Assembly (NCBI GenBank): GCA_945860605.1
Contig: CAMAQL010000002.1
Coordinates: 1 to 64,000 of the forward strand
Origin: Chitinophaga pinensis
GTDB taxonomy: Bacteria > Bacteroidota > Bacteroidia > Chitinophagales > Chitinophagaceae
Reading direction: 5' to 3'
Length of the DNA stretch: 64,000 nt
Every line of letters begins with the position of its first letter. Positions within the stretch are counted from its first letter, which is position 1. Shown piece by piece: positions 16,252-25,815 of the stretch. The position numbers and the translations under genes were made by a program. The notes beneath the pieces were generated by a model that saw only the letters and a list, made by a program, of their open reading frames with translations, did not search any database and was not told where the DNA came from.

Positions 16252-17013
16252 TTAATCTTCTCTTAATTGTTTTCCTGTCATATGGATAAAAACATCTTCC
16301 AAATTTGCCTTCTTTACTTCTTTTTCTTTTTCAAATCCACTCTCTACCAACTCGTCTATCAATTGATTGGGTGAATTAATGCCAATGATTTTACCACTAT
16401 CAATGATCGCCACTCTATCGCATAGCACTTCTGCTTCATCCATATAATGTGTTGTAATAATGACAGTGGTGCCATTGTTTCTAATTTCTTGAATCAAATC
16501 CCAAAGATTACGTCTAGCTTGAGGATCCAAACCTGTTGTAGGTTCATCTAAGAAAATGATTTTAGGACGATTGATGAATGTAGTGGCAATTGAAAATCTT
16601 TGCTTCTGTCCCCCACTCAATTCCTTAAACTTTGATTTTGCTTTATCTACTAAATCTACTTTAGCCAATAGCTCCATCGGATCCATCTCCATTTGATACA
16701 ACCCAACAAATAATTGAATCAGTTCTGTTAAATTCAAATTAGGGTAAAATCCAGCAGTCTGTAATTGTACCCCAATGATTTTCTTAATGGCTTCTGGATC
16801 TGTGTCTAAATTCATCCCATCTACGATCACTGTTCCTCCAGACTTTTGCCTCAAAGTTTCAATGATTTCTAATGTGGTTGACTTCCCAGCACCATTCGGT
16901 CCTAATAAACCAAAAATCTCTCCTTTAAATACGTCAAAGCTAATGCCTCTAACTGCTTCAAAGTCGCCGTAGGACTTGGTCAAATCCTTCACTTGTATGA
17001 TGGGTTCTTTCAT
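16252..17013 (-). CDS. ABC transporter ATP-binding protein
   Basis: About 253 residues from ATG 17013. Walker A GPNGAGKST is at 38-46, the signature LSGGQ at 132-136 and Walker B IIFLDEP at 152-158, followed by the H-loop TTHYMDEAEVLCDRVAI typical of the DrrA/CcmA-like exporter subfamily. I prefer 17013 over an upstream start at 17043 because the -7 box at 17041-17048 would put the transcription start between them. No permease gene is adjacent, so its membrane partner must be elsewhere. The downstream gene on the same strand is the YfiT/BstA-like protein. Confidence 0.9.
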   Translation of the reverse strand: MKEPIIQVKDLTKSYGDFEAVRGISFDVFKGEIFGLLGPNGAGKSTTLEIIETLRQKSGGTVIVDGMNLDTDPEAIKKIIGVQLQTAGFYPNLNLTELIQLFVGLYQMEMDPMELLAKVDLVDKAKSKFKELSGGQKQRFSIATTFINRPKIIFLDEPTTGLDPQARRNLWDLIQEIRNNGTTVIITTHYMDEAEVLCDRVAIIDSGKIIGINSPNQLIDELVESGFEKEKEVKKANLEDVFIHMTGKQLRED

Positions 17014-17040
17014 GAATTCTTGTATTAAATCGTTCTTTAG

Positions 17041-17068
17041 CAAAAATAACCTAACTAACTTATATTTG
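17041..17068. promoter_or_regulatory. Back-to-back -7 boxes between the ABC ATPase gene and purK
   Basis: TATTTTTG on the minus strand (17048 to 17041) faces the ABC ATPase gene and TATATTTG on the plus strand (17061-17068) faces purK. Only 12 bases separate them, so each -33 region falls inside the other promoter and RNA polymerase binding may be mutually exclusive. Confidence 0.65.
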
Positions 17069-17087
17069 CCCTATCAAAATCAGTTAT

Positions 17088-18209
17088 ATGAAGGTAGGTA
17101 TTTTAGGCGGTGGACAATTGGGAAGGATGCTTTTACAAGCAGCAGCGAATTATGATCTAACTACTTATGTTTTAGAAAAAGATCCCCACTGTCCAGCAGC
17201 GCATTTATGCCACCATTTTACAAAAGGAGATATTTTAGATTACGATACGGTGTATCAATTTGGAAAACAAGTAGACGCCTTAACGATTGAGATCGAAGCT
17301 GTCAATGTGGATGCTTTAACTCAATTAGAAAAAGAAGGTGTAAAAATATATCCTACCCCATCGGCCATTCGAACTATTAAAAATAAAATTGCACAAAAAC
17401 AGTTTTATGCAGACAACGAAATTCCTAGTTCCAATTTTGTGATCACGGATTCTGCAGAAGCAATTCGCCAACACATAGGACTATTACCTGCGGTACATAA
17501 ATTAGCAGAGGGAGGCTATGATGGCAAGGGTGTTCAAATCATTGAAGACGAAAAAGCCATTGCATTGGGTTTTAATGCGCCTGCTGTATTAGAAGAAAAA
17601 GTAAAGATTGTCAAAGAATTGGCATTAATTGTAGGCATGAATTCAAAAGGTGAAACAGTCATCTTCCCTCCTGCCGAAATGGTTTTTGACCCTGTATATA
17701 ATTTGTTAGACTACCAATTAAGTCCAGCAAAAATTGAAGAAAAGCAACTTTGGAAAGCCGAAGCCATTGCAAGAAAAGTAGTACAATCTCTAAAGAGTCC
17801 AGGCCTTTTTGCAATTGAATTATTTGTGGATCAAAAAGGAGATATTCTTGTCAATGAAACTGCACCAAGAGTGCATAATAGTGGACACCATTCTATTGAA
17901 GCCAATTACTCTAGTCAGTATGATATGTTATTAAGAATTATTTTAGATTACCCTTTAGGCAACCCAGCACCTATCTTGCCAAGTGCAATAGTGAATCTCA
18001 TAGGTGCAGAAGGCTATACTGGTGATGTGGTGTATGAGGGTTTGGATGAAGTGATGAAGATGGACAATGTATTTGTGCACCTTTATGGTAAAACCACCAC
18101 AAAGCCAGGCAGAAAAATGGGACATGTCACTATCATGAGCAATGACTATATGGATTTAACACATAAGGCAAACAAAATCAAACATACCCTCAAAGTCATT
18201 AGCAAATAG
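17088..18209 (+). CDS. purK: 5-(carboxyamino)imidazole ribonucleotide synthase PurK
   Basis: A 373-residue ATP-grasp enzyme that makes N5-carboxyaminoimidazole ribonucleotide from AIR, bicarbonate and ATP in purine synthesis. The N-terminal nucleotide fold begins MKVGILGGGQLGRML; the ATP-grasp core has EGGYDGKGV and NETAPRVHNSGHHSIEA with metal-binding residues. Length is as usual. purE is not nearby. TATATTTG at 17061-17068 is its promoter box, 19 bases before ATG. It converges on the DUF3078 gene with an 8-base gap. Confidence 0.95.
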   Translation: MKVGILGGGQLGRMLLQAAANYDLTTYVLEKDPHCPAAHLCHHFTKGDILDYDTVYQFGKQVDALTIEIEAVNVDALTQLEKEGVKIYPTPSAIRTIKNKIAQKQFYADNEIPSSNFVITDSAEAIRQHIGLLPAVHKLAEGGYDGKGVQIIEDEKAIALGFNAPAVLEEKVKIVKELALIVGMNSKGETVIFPPAEMVFDPVYNLLDYQLSPAKIEEKQLWKAEAIARKVVQSLKSPGLFAIELFVDQKGDILVNETAPRVHNSGHHSIEANYSSQYDMLLRIILDYPLGNPAPILPSAIVNLIGAEGYTGDVVYEGLDEVMKMDNVFVHLYGKTTTKPGRKMGHVTIMSNDYMDLTHKANKIKHTLKVISK

Positions 18210-18217
18210 CTTCTTGC

Positions 18218-19210
18218 TTATTCGCCACTTGATAATGTTGCTGGCTTTGGCTTTGCAACTATGATTTTTTTCTTAACAGCAAGGCTTCTGGAATAACCAA
18301 TACCTATAATACTCTTGGTTTGTAAACCTGGTGATTTATTGAATGGGCCAAAAATGCGAATCTTATCATCATAAATTAAATCCAAACTATAAGTAGCAGA
18401 AAAGTATTTATTAATCTTAAATGAAAATAAATTGGTCATGTATAAATTTATATTCTCAGGTTTGTCATAGTAATTAGAGAAAAAATCTGCACGACCCCTG
18501 TAAGTAATATTTGTAGCAATGACTTTATTATAGTTTACAGTAACAAACAAACCTGTTTCTCGCTTCACCATTGATCCTGAATCCACACCGTATTTACCAA
18601 GGGTTGATAAACTTTTATTCAAAACCAATGTCGTTCTTGAAGTTAAAGGAGAAAAGAAGACTGAAAAATCTTTGTTAGGCTTATAATCCAAACCAGCAGA
18701 AATAATCATATACGCAGGTGCAAAAAATGAAGAAGTAAATGAAGCTTTATTGCCACTAAAACTATAACCATCAAAAAGTTGAGAACGGAAATTAAATAAC
18801 CCTGAGAGATACCATTTACCCGATGAGTCCATTTTATAACCATACTTGCTAAGTAGATCAAAGCGGTCATCATTCTTTCTGCCTCCTTGAGATGTGGACT
18901 GAACAAATCCAAGATTCACATCTAAATTATTATCCCAACTTTGACGCTCTTTTTTATAGAATGCGAAATAATTAAAATAACTATTAATATTCAAATTAAA
19001 GTTATCACCCCCAGCTGCCCAATTGCTCAATGAACTTTGTGCCACATTTAAATTGAACAAACCTCCATGTTTCCAATTCCAGTTTGCTGTATCTGTGTCT
19101 TTTTTAATATTCCTTGAAGTCTCGGATCTTAATTTTGCCACCACCAATTCTTGCGCAGTCGCACTAAACAAGCAAAAAACTGTCAATAATAAAAGGAATC
19201 CCTTGAGCAT
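18218..19210 (-). CDS. DUF3078-family outer-membrane protein
   Basis: A 330-residue protein with a signal peptide (cleavage near TAQELVVAK). The conserved DUF3078 region (WNWKHGGLFNLNVAQSSLSNW, WDNNLDVNLGFVQS, DDRFDLLSKYGYK) is followed by alternating aromatic and polar strands typical of a small outer-membrane beta-barrel. Function unknown. A TATATTTA box (one mismatch to consensus) lies just upstream. It is convergent with purK and divergent from miaB. Confidence 0.85.
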   Translation of the reverse strand: MLKGFLLLLTVFCLFSATAQELVVAKLRSETSRNIKKDTDTANWNWKHGGLFNLNVAQSSLSNWAAGGDNFNLNINSYFNYFAFYKKERQSWDNNLDVNLGFVQSTSQGGRKNDDRFDLLSKYGYKMDSSGKWYLSGLFNFRSQLFDGYSFSGNKASFTSSFFAPAYMIISAGLDYKPNKDFSVFFSPLTSRTTLVLNKSLSTLGKYGVDSGSMVKRETGLFVTVNYNKVIATNITYRGRADFFSNYYDKPENINLYMTNLFSFKINKYFSATYSLDLIYDDKIRIFGPFNKSPGLQTKSIIGIGYSRSLAVKKKIIVAKPKPATLSSGE

Positions 19211-19343
19211 GCGCTAATTTTTATAAATATACAACCTAGTCAATAACCGATTGACTATTAGGTTGATATAAAATATAATACAATATATCTTGTTCTATTT
19301 TAATCATTTGTATATCAATCAATTAGGAATTTTGTCTGACAAG

Positions 19344-19374
19344 TTGACACATAAAAATATTTTGACTAAGTTTG
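19344..19374 (+). promoter_or_regulatory. Promoter of miaB; decides its start codon
   Basis: TTG at 19344-19346 and TAAGTTTG at 19367-19374 are 20 bases apart. The predicted transcription start (about 19378) rules out the in-frame TTG at 19290 and supports the ATG at 19392. Confidence 0.75.
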
Positions 19375-19391
19375 CAGTTCAAAATGAGTGC

Positions 19392-20810
19392 ATGGAATCT
19401 GATTTACTGATAGATAAAACCCAGGATGAAGCTAGACAAGGGGAAGCTTATGCTAGCCAGGCTAGTTCGGGCCTCTTTCAAAAGCACTTCTATGTAGAGA
19501 GCTATGGGTGCGCGATGAACTTTGCAGATAGTGAAGTGGTTGCATCCATCTTAGAAAAGAATGGTTTTGGAGGTACTAAAAATATTGAAATCGCGGATTT
19601 AATCCTGATCAATACCTGCTCTATTCGTGAAAAAGCTGAACTAACTATACGCAAGCGATTGACTGAATTTAGAAGATTGAAACAAGCCAACCCCGGTGTA
19701 CTGATTGGAGTATTGGGTTGCATGGCAGAAAGATTGAAAGCGCAATTATTAGAGGAAGAAAAATTGGTGGACTTAGTGGTTGGGCCAGATGCCTATAGAA
19801 CCCTACCCGATTTGATTGCCGAAGCTGGTACTGGACAAAAAGCAGTGAATGTGCTATTAAGTAGAGACGAAACCTATGGCGATATTGCACCAGTCAGATT
19901 AGACAACAATGGTATTAGTGCTTTTGTATCCATTATGCGTGGATGTAATAATATGTGTAGTTTCTGTGTAGTGCCTTTCACAAGAGGTCGCGAGCGCAGC
20001 AGAGATGCATTTTCAATTCTTGCAGAATGCAAAGACTTATTTGACAAAGGATTTAAAGAAGTGGTGTTATTAGGTCAAAATGTGGACAGTTATTATTGGA
20101 GCAATCCAGAAAATAGTGCAACAACTACTTTCGCCATGTTATTAGAAGAAGTGGCACAAATAGATCCAAGTCTTAGGGTTCGTTTTAGCACATCTCATCC
20201 AAAAGATATCACGGACGAAGTGTTACACACCATTGTTAAATACGATAATATTTGTAAGCACATTCACCTTCCTGTTCAAAGTGGAAGCTCAAGGATGCTA
20301 CAATTAATGAATAGAACTTATACAAGAGAATGGTATATGGCCAAGATTGACCGTATTCGCGCCTTACTTCCAACTTGTAGTATTACTTCAGATATCATTG
20401 CAGGATTTTGTACAGAAACCGAGGAGGATCATCAAGACACCCTTAGCCTTTTACAATATGCCAATTACGATTTAAGCTACATGTATTTTTATTCTGAACG
20501 TCCTGGCACATTGGCTGCAAGAAGGTATGAAGATAATATTGATTTAGTAACTAAAAAAAGAAGACTGCAAGAAATTGTGGACCTACAGTGGACCTTATCC
20601 AATGAAAGTAATAAGCGAGATGTGGGATGCCAATTCGAAGTATTGATAGAAGGAAATAGTAAAAGGAACGAGGCAGAATGGATGGGAAGAACTAGTCAAA
20701 ATAAAGTCGTAGTATTTCCAAAAGGTTTATTTGATTATAAAAAAGGAGACTACGTGCAAGTCAAGATTCATGATTTTACAAAAGGTACTTTATTAGGAGG
20801 AATCATTTAA
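19392..20810 (+). CDS. miaB: tRNA-2-methylthio-N6-isopentenyladenosine37 synthase MiaB
   Basis: A 472-residue methylthiotransferase from ATG 19392. The N-terminal cluster cysteines are Cys40 (ESYGC), Cys76 (INTCS) and Cys110 (VLGC); the radical SAM motif CNNMCSFC is at 185-192; a C-terminal TRAM-like domain (FEVLIEGNS onward) binds tRNA. It adds the 2-methylthio group to i6A37 of tRNAs reading UNN codons. It heads the plus-strand run miaB, sigma-54 activator, lptE, TPR, secG, an order common in Bacteroidota. Confidence 0.95.
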   Translation: MESDLLIDKTQDEARQGEAYASQASSGLFQKHFYVESYGCAMNFADSEVVASILEKNGFGGTKNIEIADLILINTCSIREKAELTIRKRLTEFRRLKQANPGVLIGVLGCMAERLKAQLLEEEKLVDLVVGPDAYRTLPDLIAEAGTGQKAVNVLLSRDETYGDIAPVRLDNNGISAFVSIMRGCNNMCSFCVVPFTRGRERSRDAFSILAECKDLFDKGFKEVVLLGQNVDSYYWSNPENSATTTFAMLLEEVAQIDPSLRVRFSTSHPKDITDEVLHTIVKYDNICKHIHLPVQSGSSRMLQLMNRTYTREWYMAKIDRIRALLPTCSITSDIIAGFCTETEEDHQDTLSLLQYANYDLSYMYFYSERPGTLAARRYEDNIDLVTKKRRLQEIVDLQWTLSNESNKRDVGCQFEVLIEGNSKRNEAEWMGRTSQNKVVVFPKGLFDYKKGDYVQVKIHDFTKGTLLGGII

Positions 20811-20842
20811 TCTTATTTAATTTAATTTAATTTATTCATACC

Positions 20843-22096
20843 ATGGATTTACAATCATTAAAAAACAGATTCAGTATCATTGGCAATACGCCCTTACTGA
20901 ATCATGCTTTAAATACTGCGGAGCAGGTTGCTGCAACCGATTTAACAGTACTCATTGTGGGAGAAAGTGGTGTAGGTAAAGAAGTTTTTTCACAGATCAT
21001 TCATAGCCTATCCTCCAGAAAACACAACCCATTTATTGCGGTTAACTGCGGCGCGATTCCAGAAGGTACAATTGATTCAGAATTATTTGGACACGAAAAA
21101 GGTTCATTCACTGGCGCTGTGGATAGTCGCAAAGGTTATTTTGAAACTGTAAGCGGCGGTACCATTTTCTTAGATGAAATTGGTGAATTGCCTTTGGGCA
21201 CACAAGCAAGGTTATTACGTGTTTTAGAAACAGGTGAATTCATTCGCGTTGGTTCATCTAAAGTACAAAAAACAGATGTGCGTGTGATTGCTGCAACCAA
21301 TAGAGAACTGATTGAATTCACAGAAAAAGGAAGATTTAGAGAAGATTTATATTATAGATTAAACACTGTGCCTATTCGTGTTCCTTCATTAAGAGACCGC
21401 AAGGAAGATATCCCCTTACTTTTTAGAAAATTCGTAGTGGATTTTGCAGAAAAATATAAGACCAAACCCATTTATTTAGACGAAGAAGCCAAAGGATTAT
21501 TAACGGCATATGGTTGGCCAGGTAATGTACGTGAATTAAAAAATATTGCAGAGCAAATTTCTGTATTGAGTAAAAACGACCACATAGATGCAGCACAATT
21601 GAACAGCTTCTTACCAAAACACACAGCAAATAAAATGCCTATGGTCACTGGTACACCAGTTGGGGAATTCGCCAATGAGCGCGAAATTTTATACAAACTA
21701 TTTTTTGACATGAAAAAAGATGTCAATGAGTTAAAGAAAATGTTCTTAGAGATATTGCAGAACCCAAGTTTATCGGGACAAACGGCACACTTTACAAAAG
21801 AAGCCATTATCAATGAATTGAAGGAAGATATCGCCCCATCCCATGCCCCAGTATCCACTGTGAGTATGCCTAATAATGCAATGCAATTACCGCATCACCA
21901 ACCTGTCATCATTGACAATGACCTTCAGAACCATTATGAAATAGAAGAGTCTTTAAATATCATGGATAAAGAAAAAGAACTAATTTTAAAGGCACTTAAA
22001 AAACATAGAGGTCGTCGTAAAGATGCTTCTACCGACCTAGGCATCAGCGAAAGAACATTGTACAGAAAAATCAAAGAATACGACATTGAAGAATAA
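20843..22096 (+). CDS. Sigma-54-dependent activator (AAA+ and Fis-type HTH, no receiver domain)
   Basis: A 417-residue enhancer-binding protein. The AAA+ domain starts almost at the N-terminus: Walker A GESGVGKE 40-47, the sigma-54-contacting loop GSFTGA 87-92 (Ser where Ala is usual), Walker B GGTIFLDEIGE 105-115. The last ~43 residues form a Fis-like helix-turn-helix (RRKDASTDLGISERTLYRKI). There is no receiver, GAF or PAS domain, so activity must be controlled by level, partner or the ~100-residue linker (about 265-370). It precedes and overlaps lptE, so envelope genes may be among its targets; that is inference. Confidence 0.9.
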   Translation: MDLQSLKNRFSIIGNTPLLNHALNTAEQVAATDLTVLIVGESGVGKEVFSQIIHSLSSRKHNPFIAVNCGAIPEGTIDSELFGHEKGSFTGAVDSRKGYFETVSGGTIFLDEIGELPLGTQARLLRVLETGEFIRVGSSKVQKTDVRVIAATNRELIEFTEKGRFREDLYYRLNTVPIRVPSLRDRKEDIPLLFRKFVVDFAEKYKTKPIYLDEEAKGLLTAYGWPGNVRELKNIAEQISVLSKNDHIDAAQLNSFLPKHTANKMPMVTGTPVGEFANEREILYKLFFDMKKDVNELKKMFLEILQNPSLSGQTAHFTKEAIINELKEDIAPSHAPVSTVSMPNNAMQLPHHQPVIIDNDLQNHYEIEESLNIMDKEKELILKALKKHRGRRKDASTDLGISERTLYRKIKEYDIEE

Positions 22097-22592
22097 ATTA
22101 TACATATTCAGCTGCATCAGTCTATTTGTACTGCTAAGTTCTTGTGGTATCTATAGTTTTAAGGATGCAATGATCCCCGATAATGTAAAGACGGTTAAGA
22201 TTGGATTCATTGACAACAGAGCAAGGTATATCAACCCGCAGTTGGCGCCCATGTTGACGGATAAAATTTTACAAAAAATTATTGGTCAAACTAAACTAAC
22301 TAGGACCAATAGCGACGACGCACACTATCAAATTTTTGCAACCATCACCAATTACGATCCTTCGCAAACTGTAGGTGTGAGTGGGCAAGCAGCAGCAAGT
22401 AACAGACTTACGGTGACAGTGCATGTTGTTTTGAAAAAGACATTGGAAAATAAAGAACTTGAATTTGATGTAACCCGTAATTTTGATTTCTCAGCCAATT
22501 TGACTTTAAATCAAGCAGAGGGACAATTAATGGATGAAATTATTCGTAGTATTACGGATGATATTTTTAATCAAATTTTTTCAAACTGGTAA
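22086..22592 (+). CDS. lptE: LptE-family LPS-assembly lipoprotein
   Basis: A 168-residue lipoprotein with a lipobox ending LLSSC (Cys20) and the Bacteroidota LptE pattern (GIYSFKDAMIPDNVKTVKIGFIDN-type start, then AHYQIFATITNYD). LptE plugs LptD in the outer membrane and helps insert LPS. The start is TTG at 22086, overlapping the upstream activator gene by 11 bases, which implies coupled translation. Placement before secG is usual for this phylum. Confidence 0.85.
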   Translation: MKNKLYIFSCISLFVLLSSCGIYSFKDAMIPDNVKTVKIGFIDNRARYINPQLAPMLTDKILQKIIGQTKLTRTNSDDAHYQIFATITNYDPSQTVGVSGQAAASNRLTVTVHVVLKKTLENKELEFDVTRNFDFSANLTLNQAEGQLMDEIIRSITDDIFNQIFSNW

Positions 22593-22595
22593 AGC

Positions 22596-23327
22596 ATGAG
22601 TGCATTAATGATCAACGATATAGTTAAACAATGGACAGGACATGCTTCTCTAGAAGCCATCGAAACTGATACCCTTGAAAAGTTTGCATTAGAGCATCCC
22701 TATGCGCCAACAGTTCAATTTCTTTTGGCAAAAAAATACCAGCTAATTGCCTCCCCGCTTTTAGCCACTCAATTATTTAAAGCAACTGCTTACTTTCCTT
22801 CTAGTCTTCATTTACATTGTTTAATGAATCAATTAGCTCAAAATGAAGTCAACGCTCCTGCAGATGCCAAATTAGATAGCGTACTCAATAATCAAGTGGC
22901 ACAATTCAATGAACAAGTAGATGCATCTGATGTGCTAGATTATGAGAAAGAAATAGCAACAAGCATACAGAAAGACTATTTTGCCGCTCAAGGCATCGAA
23001 TTAGACCTATCTAAGGTCCCTCAAGATAAATTTACCCAACAGCTAAGAAGCTTTACTGCCTGGCTAAAAGTGATTAAAAACAAGGATGGTGTAGATCAGC
23101 TTGACCAAATTGGAGCATTAGGGGCAGATCAGGAGCAAATCATTGCTCAAATAGCCGAAAAAGCGAATATTCCAGCAGATATTTTAACCGAATCCATGGC
23201 TGAAATATGGGAAAAACAAGGGAATTTGAAGAAAGCCATTGCCACCTATGAAAAATTAAGTTTTATTTTTCCTGAAAAATCCGTTTATTTTGCATCCCGT
23301 ATAGAACATTTAAAAAATAACAAATGA
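22596..23327 (+). CDS. Tetratricopeptide-like protein, function unknown
   Basis: A 243-residue, mostly helical soluble protein without a signal peptide. The last 45 residues (EIWEKQGNLKKAIATYEKLSFIFPEKSVYFASRIE) form one clear TPR-like unit, and the N-terminal segment (HPYAPTVQFLLAKKYQ, LLATQLFKATAYFPSSLHLH) looks like a degenerate one. It starts 3 bases after lptE and its stop overlaps the ATG of secG (ATGA). A role as a scaffold for the envelope cluster is only inferred from position. Confidence 0.75.
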   Translation: MSALMINDIVKQWTGHASLEAIETDTLEKFALEHPYAPTVQFLLAKKYQLIASPLLATQLFKATAYFPSSLHLHCLMNQLAQNEVNAPADAKLDSVLNNQVAQFNEQVDASDVLDYEKEIATSIQKDYFAAQGIELDLSKVPQDKFTQQLRSFTAWLKVIKNKDGVDQLDQIGALGADQEQIIAQIAEKANIPADILTESMAEIWEKQGNLKKAIATYEKLSFIFPEKSVYFASRIEHLKNNK

Positions 23328-23665
23328 TAACTTTCTTTTTAATATTAGTCGTAGTAGCCTGTGTTGCCTTGGGATTCATGGTATTGATCCAAAATCCAAA
23401 AGGTGGTGGATTAAACGCCAATGTGGGTGGATTGAGTAACAATTTTATGGGTGTGAAGCAAACGACAGATGTACTTGAAAAAGGTACTTGGATTTTCGCC
23501 TCTTTGATTGCAATATTAGCCATTACATCTACCTTATTCTTAAGTGGTAGTTCGAGCGAAGGAAATAGCGTATTAGACAAAGTCAATACTTCTACTACAA
23601 CAAGTCCAGCAACTCAAGTGGCTCCTCCTCCACCTCCAGCGGCTTTAGATACAAACAAGAAGTAA
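23324..23665 (+). CDS. secG: Preprotein translocase subunit SecG
   Basis: A 113-residue protein with two membrane helices (about 1-22 and 53-72) joined by the conserved SecG loop NPKGGGLNANVGG; the tail is rich in Thr and Pro. SecG forms the channel with SecY and SecE. The start ATG overlaps the upstream TPR gene by 4 bases. A strong terminator follows, closing the miaB-to-secG run. Confidence 0.95.
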   Translation: MITFFLILVVVACVALGFMVLIQNPKGGGLNANVGGLSNNFMGVKQTTDVLEKGTWIFASLIAILAITSTLFLSGSSSEGNSVLDKVNTSTTTSPATQVAPPPPPAALDTNKK

Positions 23666-23708
23666 TTCAATTAGAATGTGTATTCATTCTTTTTAAAATA
23701 GTATTTTT

Positions 23709-23739
23709 CCCCACCATCCAAATGGTGGGGATTTTTTTT
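23709..23739 (+). terminator. Rho-independent terminator after secG
   Basis: CCCCACCAT (23709-23717) pairs with ATGGTGGGG (23722-23730), a perfect 9-bp stem with a 4-base loop, followed by eight T. Confidence 0.9.
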
Positions 23740-23753
23740 GTATTTTAGTTGAT

Positions 23754-24788
23754 ATGAAAAATCTACTATCAATACTAATTAGTGTTATTGTATTTTATAT
23801 TTTCTTTATTGTATTTGTTAAGAGCACTCATTTTAATGAAGAGCAGGTTTATTTTGAATATAAGCAAGAAGGTTTGAGTCAACTTGCTGACAGTTTAGTT
23901 GCAAAAAAAATCATCTACGAAAAAACGAGTTTTTTACTCCTTGCTAAAGCATTAAAAGTCCAAGACAAAATTAAAGCTGGAAGATTCCTTGTGAAAAGGA
24001 AAACAAGTGTGCTTGATATTATAAGGATGTTAAGAAACAATCGACAAGCGACGGTAAAATTAGTATTGAATAAAGTGCGTACAAAAGGGGAATTGGCAAA
24101 ACTAATCGCAAAGGCTTTCGATAAAGACAGTACAGCAGTGGTGGCCTATTTAAGTAGCAATGATTCTTTACAAGCTTTTGATACAGATACTACACAGCTA
24201 TTTACTTTGCTCATACCCAATACCTATGAATATTATTGGAGTAGTTCAATGACACAAATTTTAAGCAAATTACAAAAGGCGCAAATTCATTTTTGGAGTC
24301 AGAATAACCGCATTCAAAAAGCAGTAAGTAAAGGCATGAGTCAAAATCAAATCTACACTTTGGCTTCTATTGTGGAAGAAGAAACTAATTTCGACTCAGA
24401 TAAATCTTTAATTGCAAGTGTTTACCAAAATAGATTAAATAAGCAAATGCCTTTGCAAGCATGTCCAACCATCAAATACGCGATGCAAGACTTTACCATC
24501 ACTCGTATTTATGAAAAATATTTATCCAACGTATCTCCCTATAATACCTACCGTATCAAAGGACTGCCTCCTGGCCCTATTTGCACCCCGGCAGGTAAAA
24601 CCATTGACCTAGTGTTGGATGCCCCAAAAACAGATTATATTTACTTTGTGGCAAAAGCAGACTTTAGTGGTTACCATCATTTTAGTAACAACTATGCCGA
24701 ACATGATCGATATGCCAAGGAATACCAAAAAAAATTAGACGCATACCAAGCTAAAAAAGCATTGGAGCATAGTCGCGATAACAAATAA
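23754..24788 (+). CDS. mltG: Endolytic murein transglycosylase MltG (YceG family)
   Basis: A 344-residue inner-membrane protein with an N-terminal anchor (about 4-22), then a LysM-like region and the YceG catalytic domain. LASIVEEETNF (203-213) contains the catalytic Glu, and QACPTIKYAM, YNTYRIKGLPPGPICTPG-type motifs follow. MltG cuts nascent glycan strands and sets their length. It has its own start just after the secG terminator; TATTTTAG (one mismatch to -7 consensus) lies about 12 bases upstream. Confidence 0.93.
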   Translation: MKNLLSILISVIVFYIFFIVFVKSTHFNEEQVYFEYKQEGLSQLADSLVAKKIIYEKTSFLLLAKALKVQDKIKAGRFLVKRKTSVLDIIRMLRNNRQATVKLVLNKVRTKGELAKLIAKAFDKDSTAVVAYLSSNDSLQAFDTDTTQLFTLLIPNTYEYYWSSSMTQILSKLQKAQIHFWSQNNRIQKAVSKGMSQNQIYTLASIVEEETNFDSDKSLIASVYQNRLNKQMPLQACPTIKYAMQDFTITRIYEKYLSNVSPYNTYRIKGLPPGPICTPAGKTIDLVLDAPKTDYIYFVAKADFSGYHHFSNNYAEHDRYAKEYQKKLDAYQAKKALEHSRDNK

Positions 24789-24842
24789 TTTGGTTGTAAA
24801 ATAATAGTGGACAAATTAAATTATAAATAGCCCTTTCATTAC

Positions 24843-25778
24843 TTGAAAAAAATAATACAATACCTTTTAATCCCGCTGCAATTTGCAAAGCAGAAAGCAA
24901 AACGTATTGTCATACCTGGTTTTCAGGATGTGAATTTATTTCAAGTGATTCAGTTTTTATTCAAACAATTGAATACCATTGGACTCTATGATCGTGCTTC
25001 GGCCATTTCCTTTAATCTGATTATGGCATTACCTGCTGGATTCTTATTTTTATTTTCAATCATCCCCTATTTCCCAAAAAGCTTAAAAATTAAAAAACAG
25101 ATACTTTCTATTTTTAAGGACATCTCCCCCAATTCAAGTACCTATCGATTTATTTTAGATATCATCAATGATTTGTTAAGCCAACACGTTGGTATCTTTT
25201 CCTTTGGTTTTCTATTATTGTTATTTTACGCTTCCAATGCCATGACAGGTATCATAAGAAGTTTTGATAAATCCATTATGCAAAACAGACCCTTTTTTCT
25301 GCATCAAAGAATGAGAGCGCTTCGTTTAACATTAATTTTAATGTTACTTGTTTTTTCTAGCCTACTAGTATTGATTGGACAGGATCAATTAACGACCCTG
25401 TTAAGAGAATTGTTTGACATAAAAAGAAAAACAATTTTACCTTATTGGAATAGTATTAGATGGGGTATCATTGTCTTGCTTTTATTTTATGGCAATGCTT
25501 TGATTTATAAATTTGCACCACATGTAAAAGAAAAATGGCGCCTACTTTCTCCTGGAGCAATTTTATCAACTACCTTAATGTTAGTAACGACATTGGGATT
25601 TTCCTACTGGGTCAATAATTTCGGTAGTTATAGTAAAATTTATGGCTCTATTGGAACCGTACTCATTGTCATGACCTTAATCTATATCAATGCGCTAATT
25701 TTATTGATTGGATTCGAGTTGAACGTAAGCATTGAAATACTTAAAAAAGAACAAGACCAAGTAGACTATTTTAACTAA
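24843..25778 (+). CDS. YihY/BrkB-family membrane protein
   Basis: A 311-residue protein with about six membrane helices and the family motif YDRASAISFNLIMALPAGFLFLF near residues 50-72, plus YKFAPHVKEKWRLLSPGAI in the second half. The family was once called ribonuclease BN; it is now regarded as a membrane protein of unclear role. The start is TTG at 24843: an in-frame TAG lies 15 bases upstream and no ATG is available. Confidence 0.85.
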   Translation: MKKIIQYLLIPLQFAKQKAKRIVIPGFQDVNLFQVIQFLFKQLNTIGLYDRASAISFNLIMALPAGFLFLFSIIPYFPKSLKIKKQILSIFKDISPNSSTYRFILDIINDLLSQHVGIFSFGFLLLLFYASNAMTGIIRSFDKSIMQNRPFFLHQRMRALRLTLILMLLVFSSLLVLIGQDQLTTLLRELFDIKRKTILPYWNSIRWGIIVLLLFYGNALIYKFAPHVKEKWRLLSPGAILSTTLMLVTTLGFSYWVNNFGSYSKIYGSIGTVLIVMTLIYINALILLIGFELNVSIEILKKEQDQVDYFN

Positions 25779-25809
25779 AAAAAAATGAGCCTCTTTTGGG
25801 AGACTCATT
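25776..25809 (-). terminator. Terminator of the alpha-oxoamine synthase gene (shared with the yihY end)
   Basis: AATGAGCCTC (25784-25793) pairs with GAGACTCATT (25800-25809) except for one mismatch; the T run is on the minus strand (nine A at 25776-25784 in the plus sequence), so it mainly serves the minus gene. Confidence 0.75.
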
Positions 25810-25815
25810 CAATAT

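Noticed and set aside
19290-19391. N-terminal extension of MiaB from TTG 19290
   Set aside because: A clear -33/-7 promoter lies inside this stretch, so it would not be transcribed.
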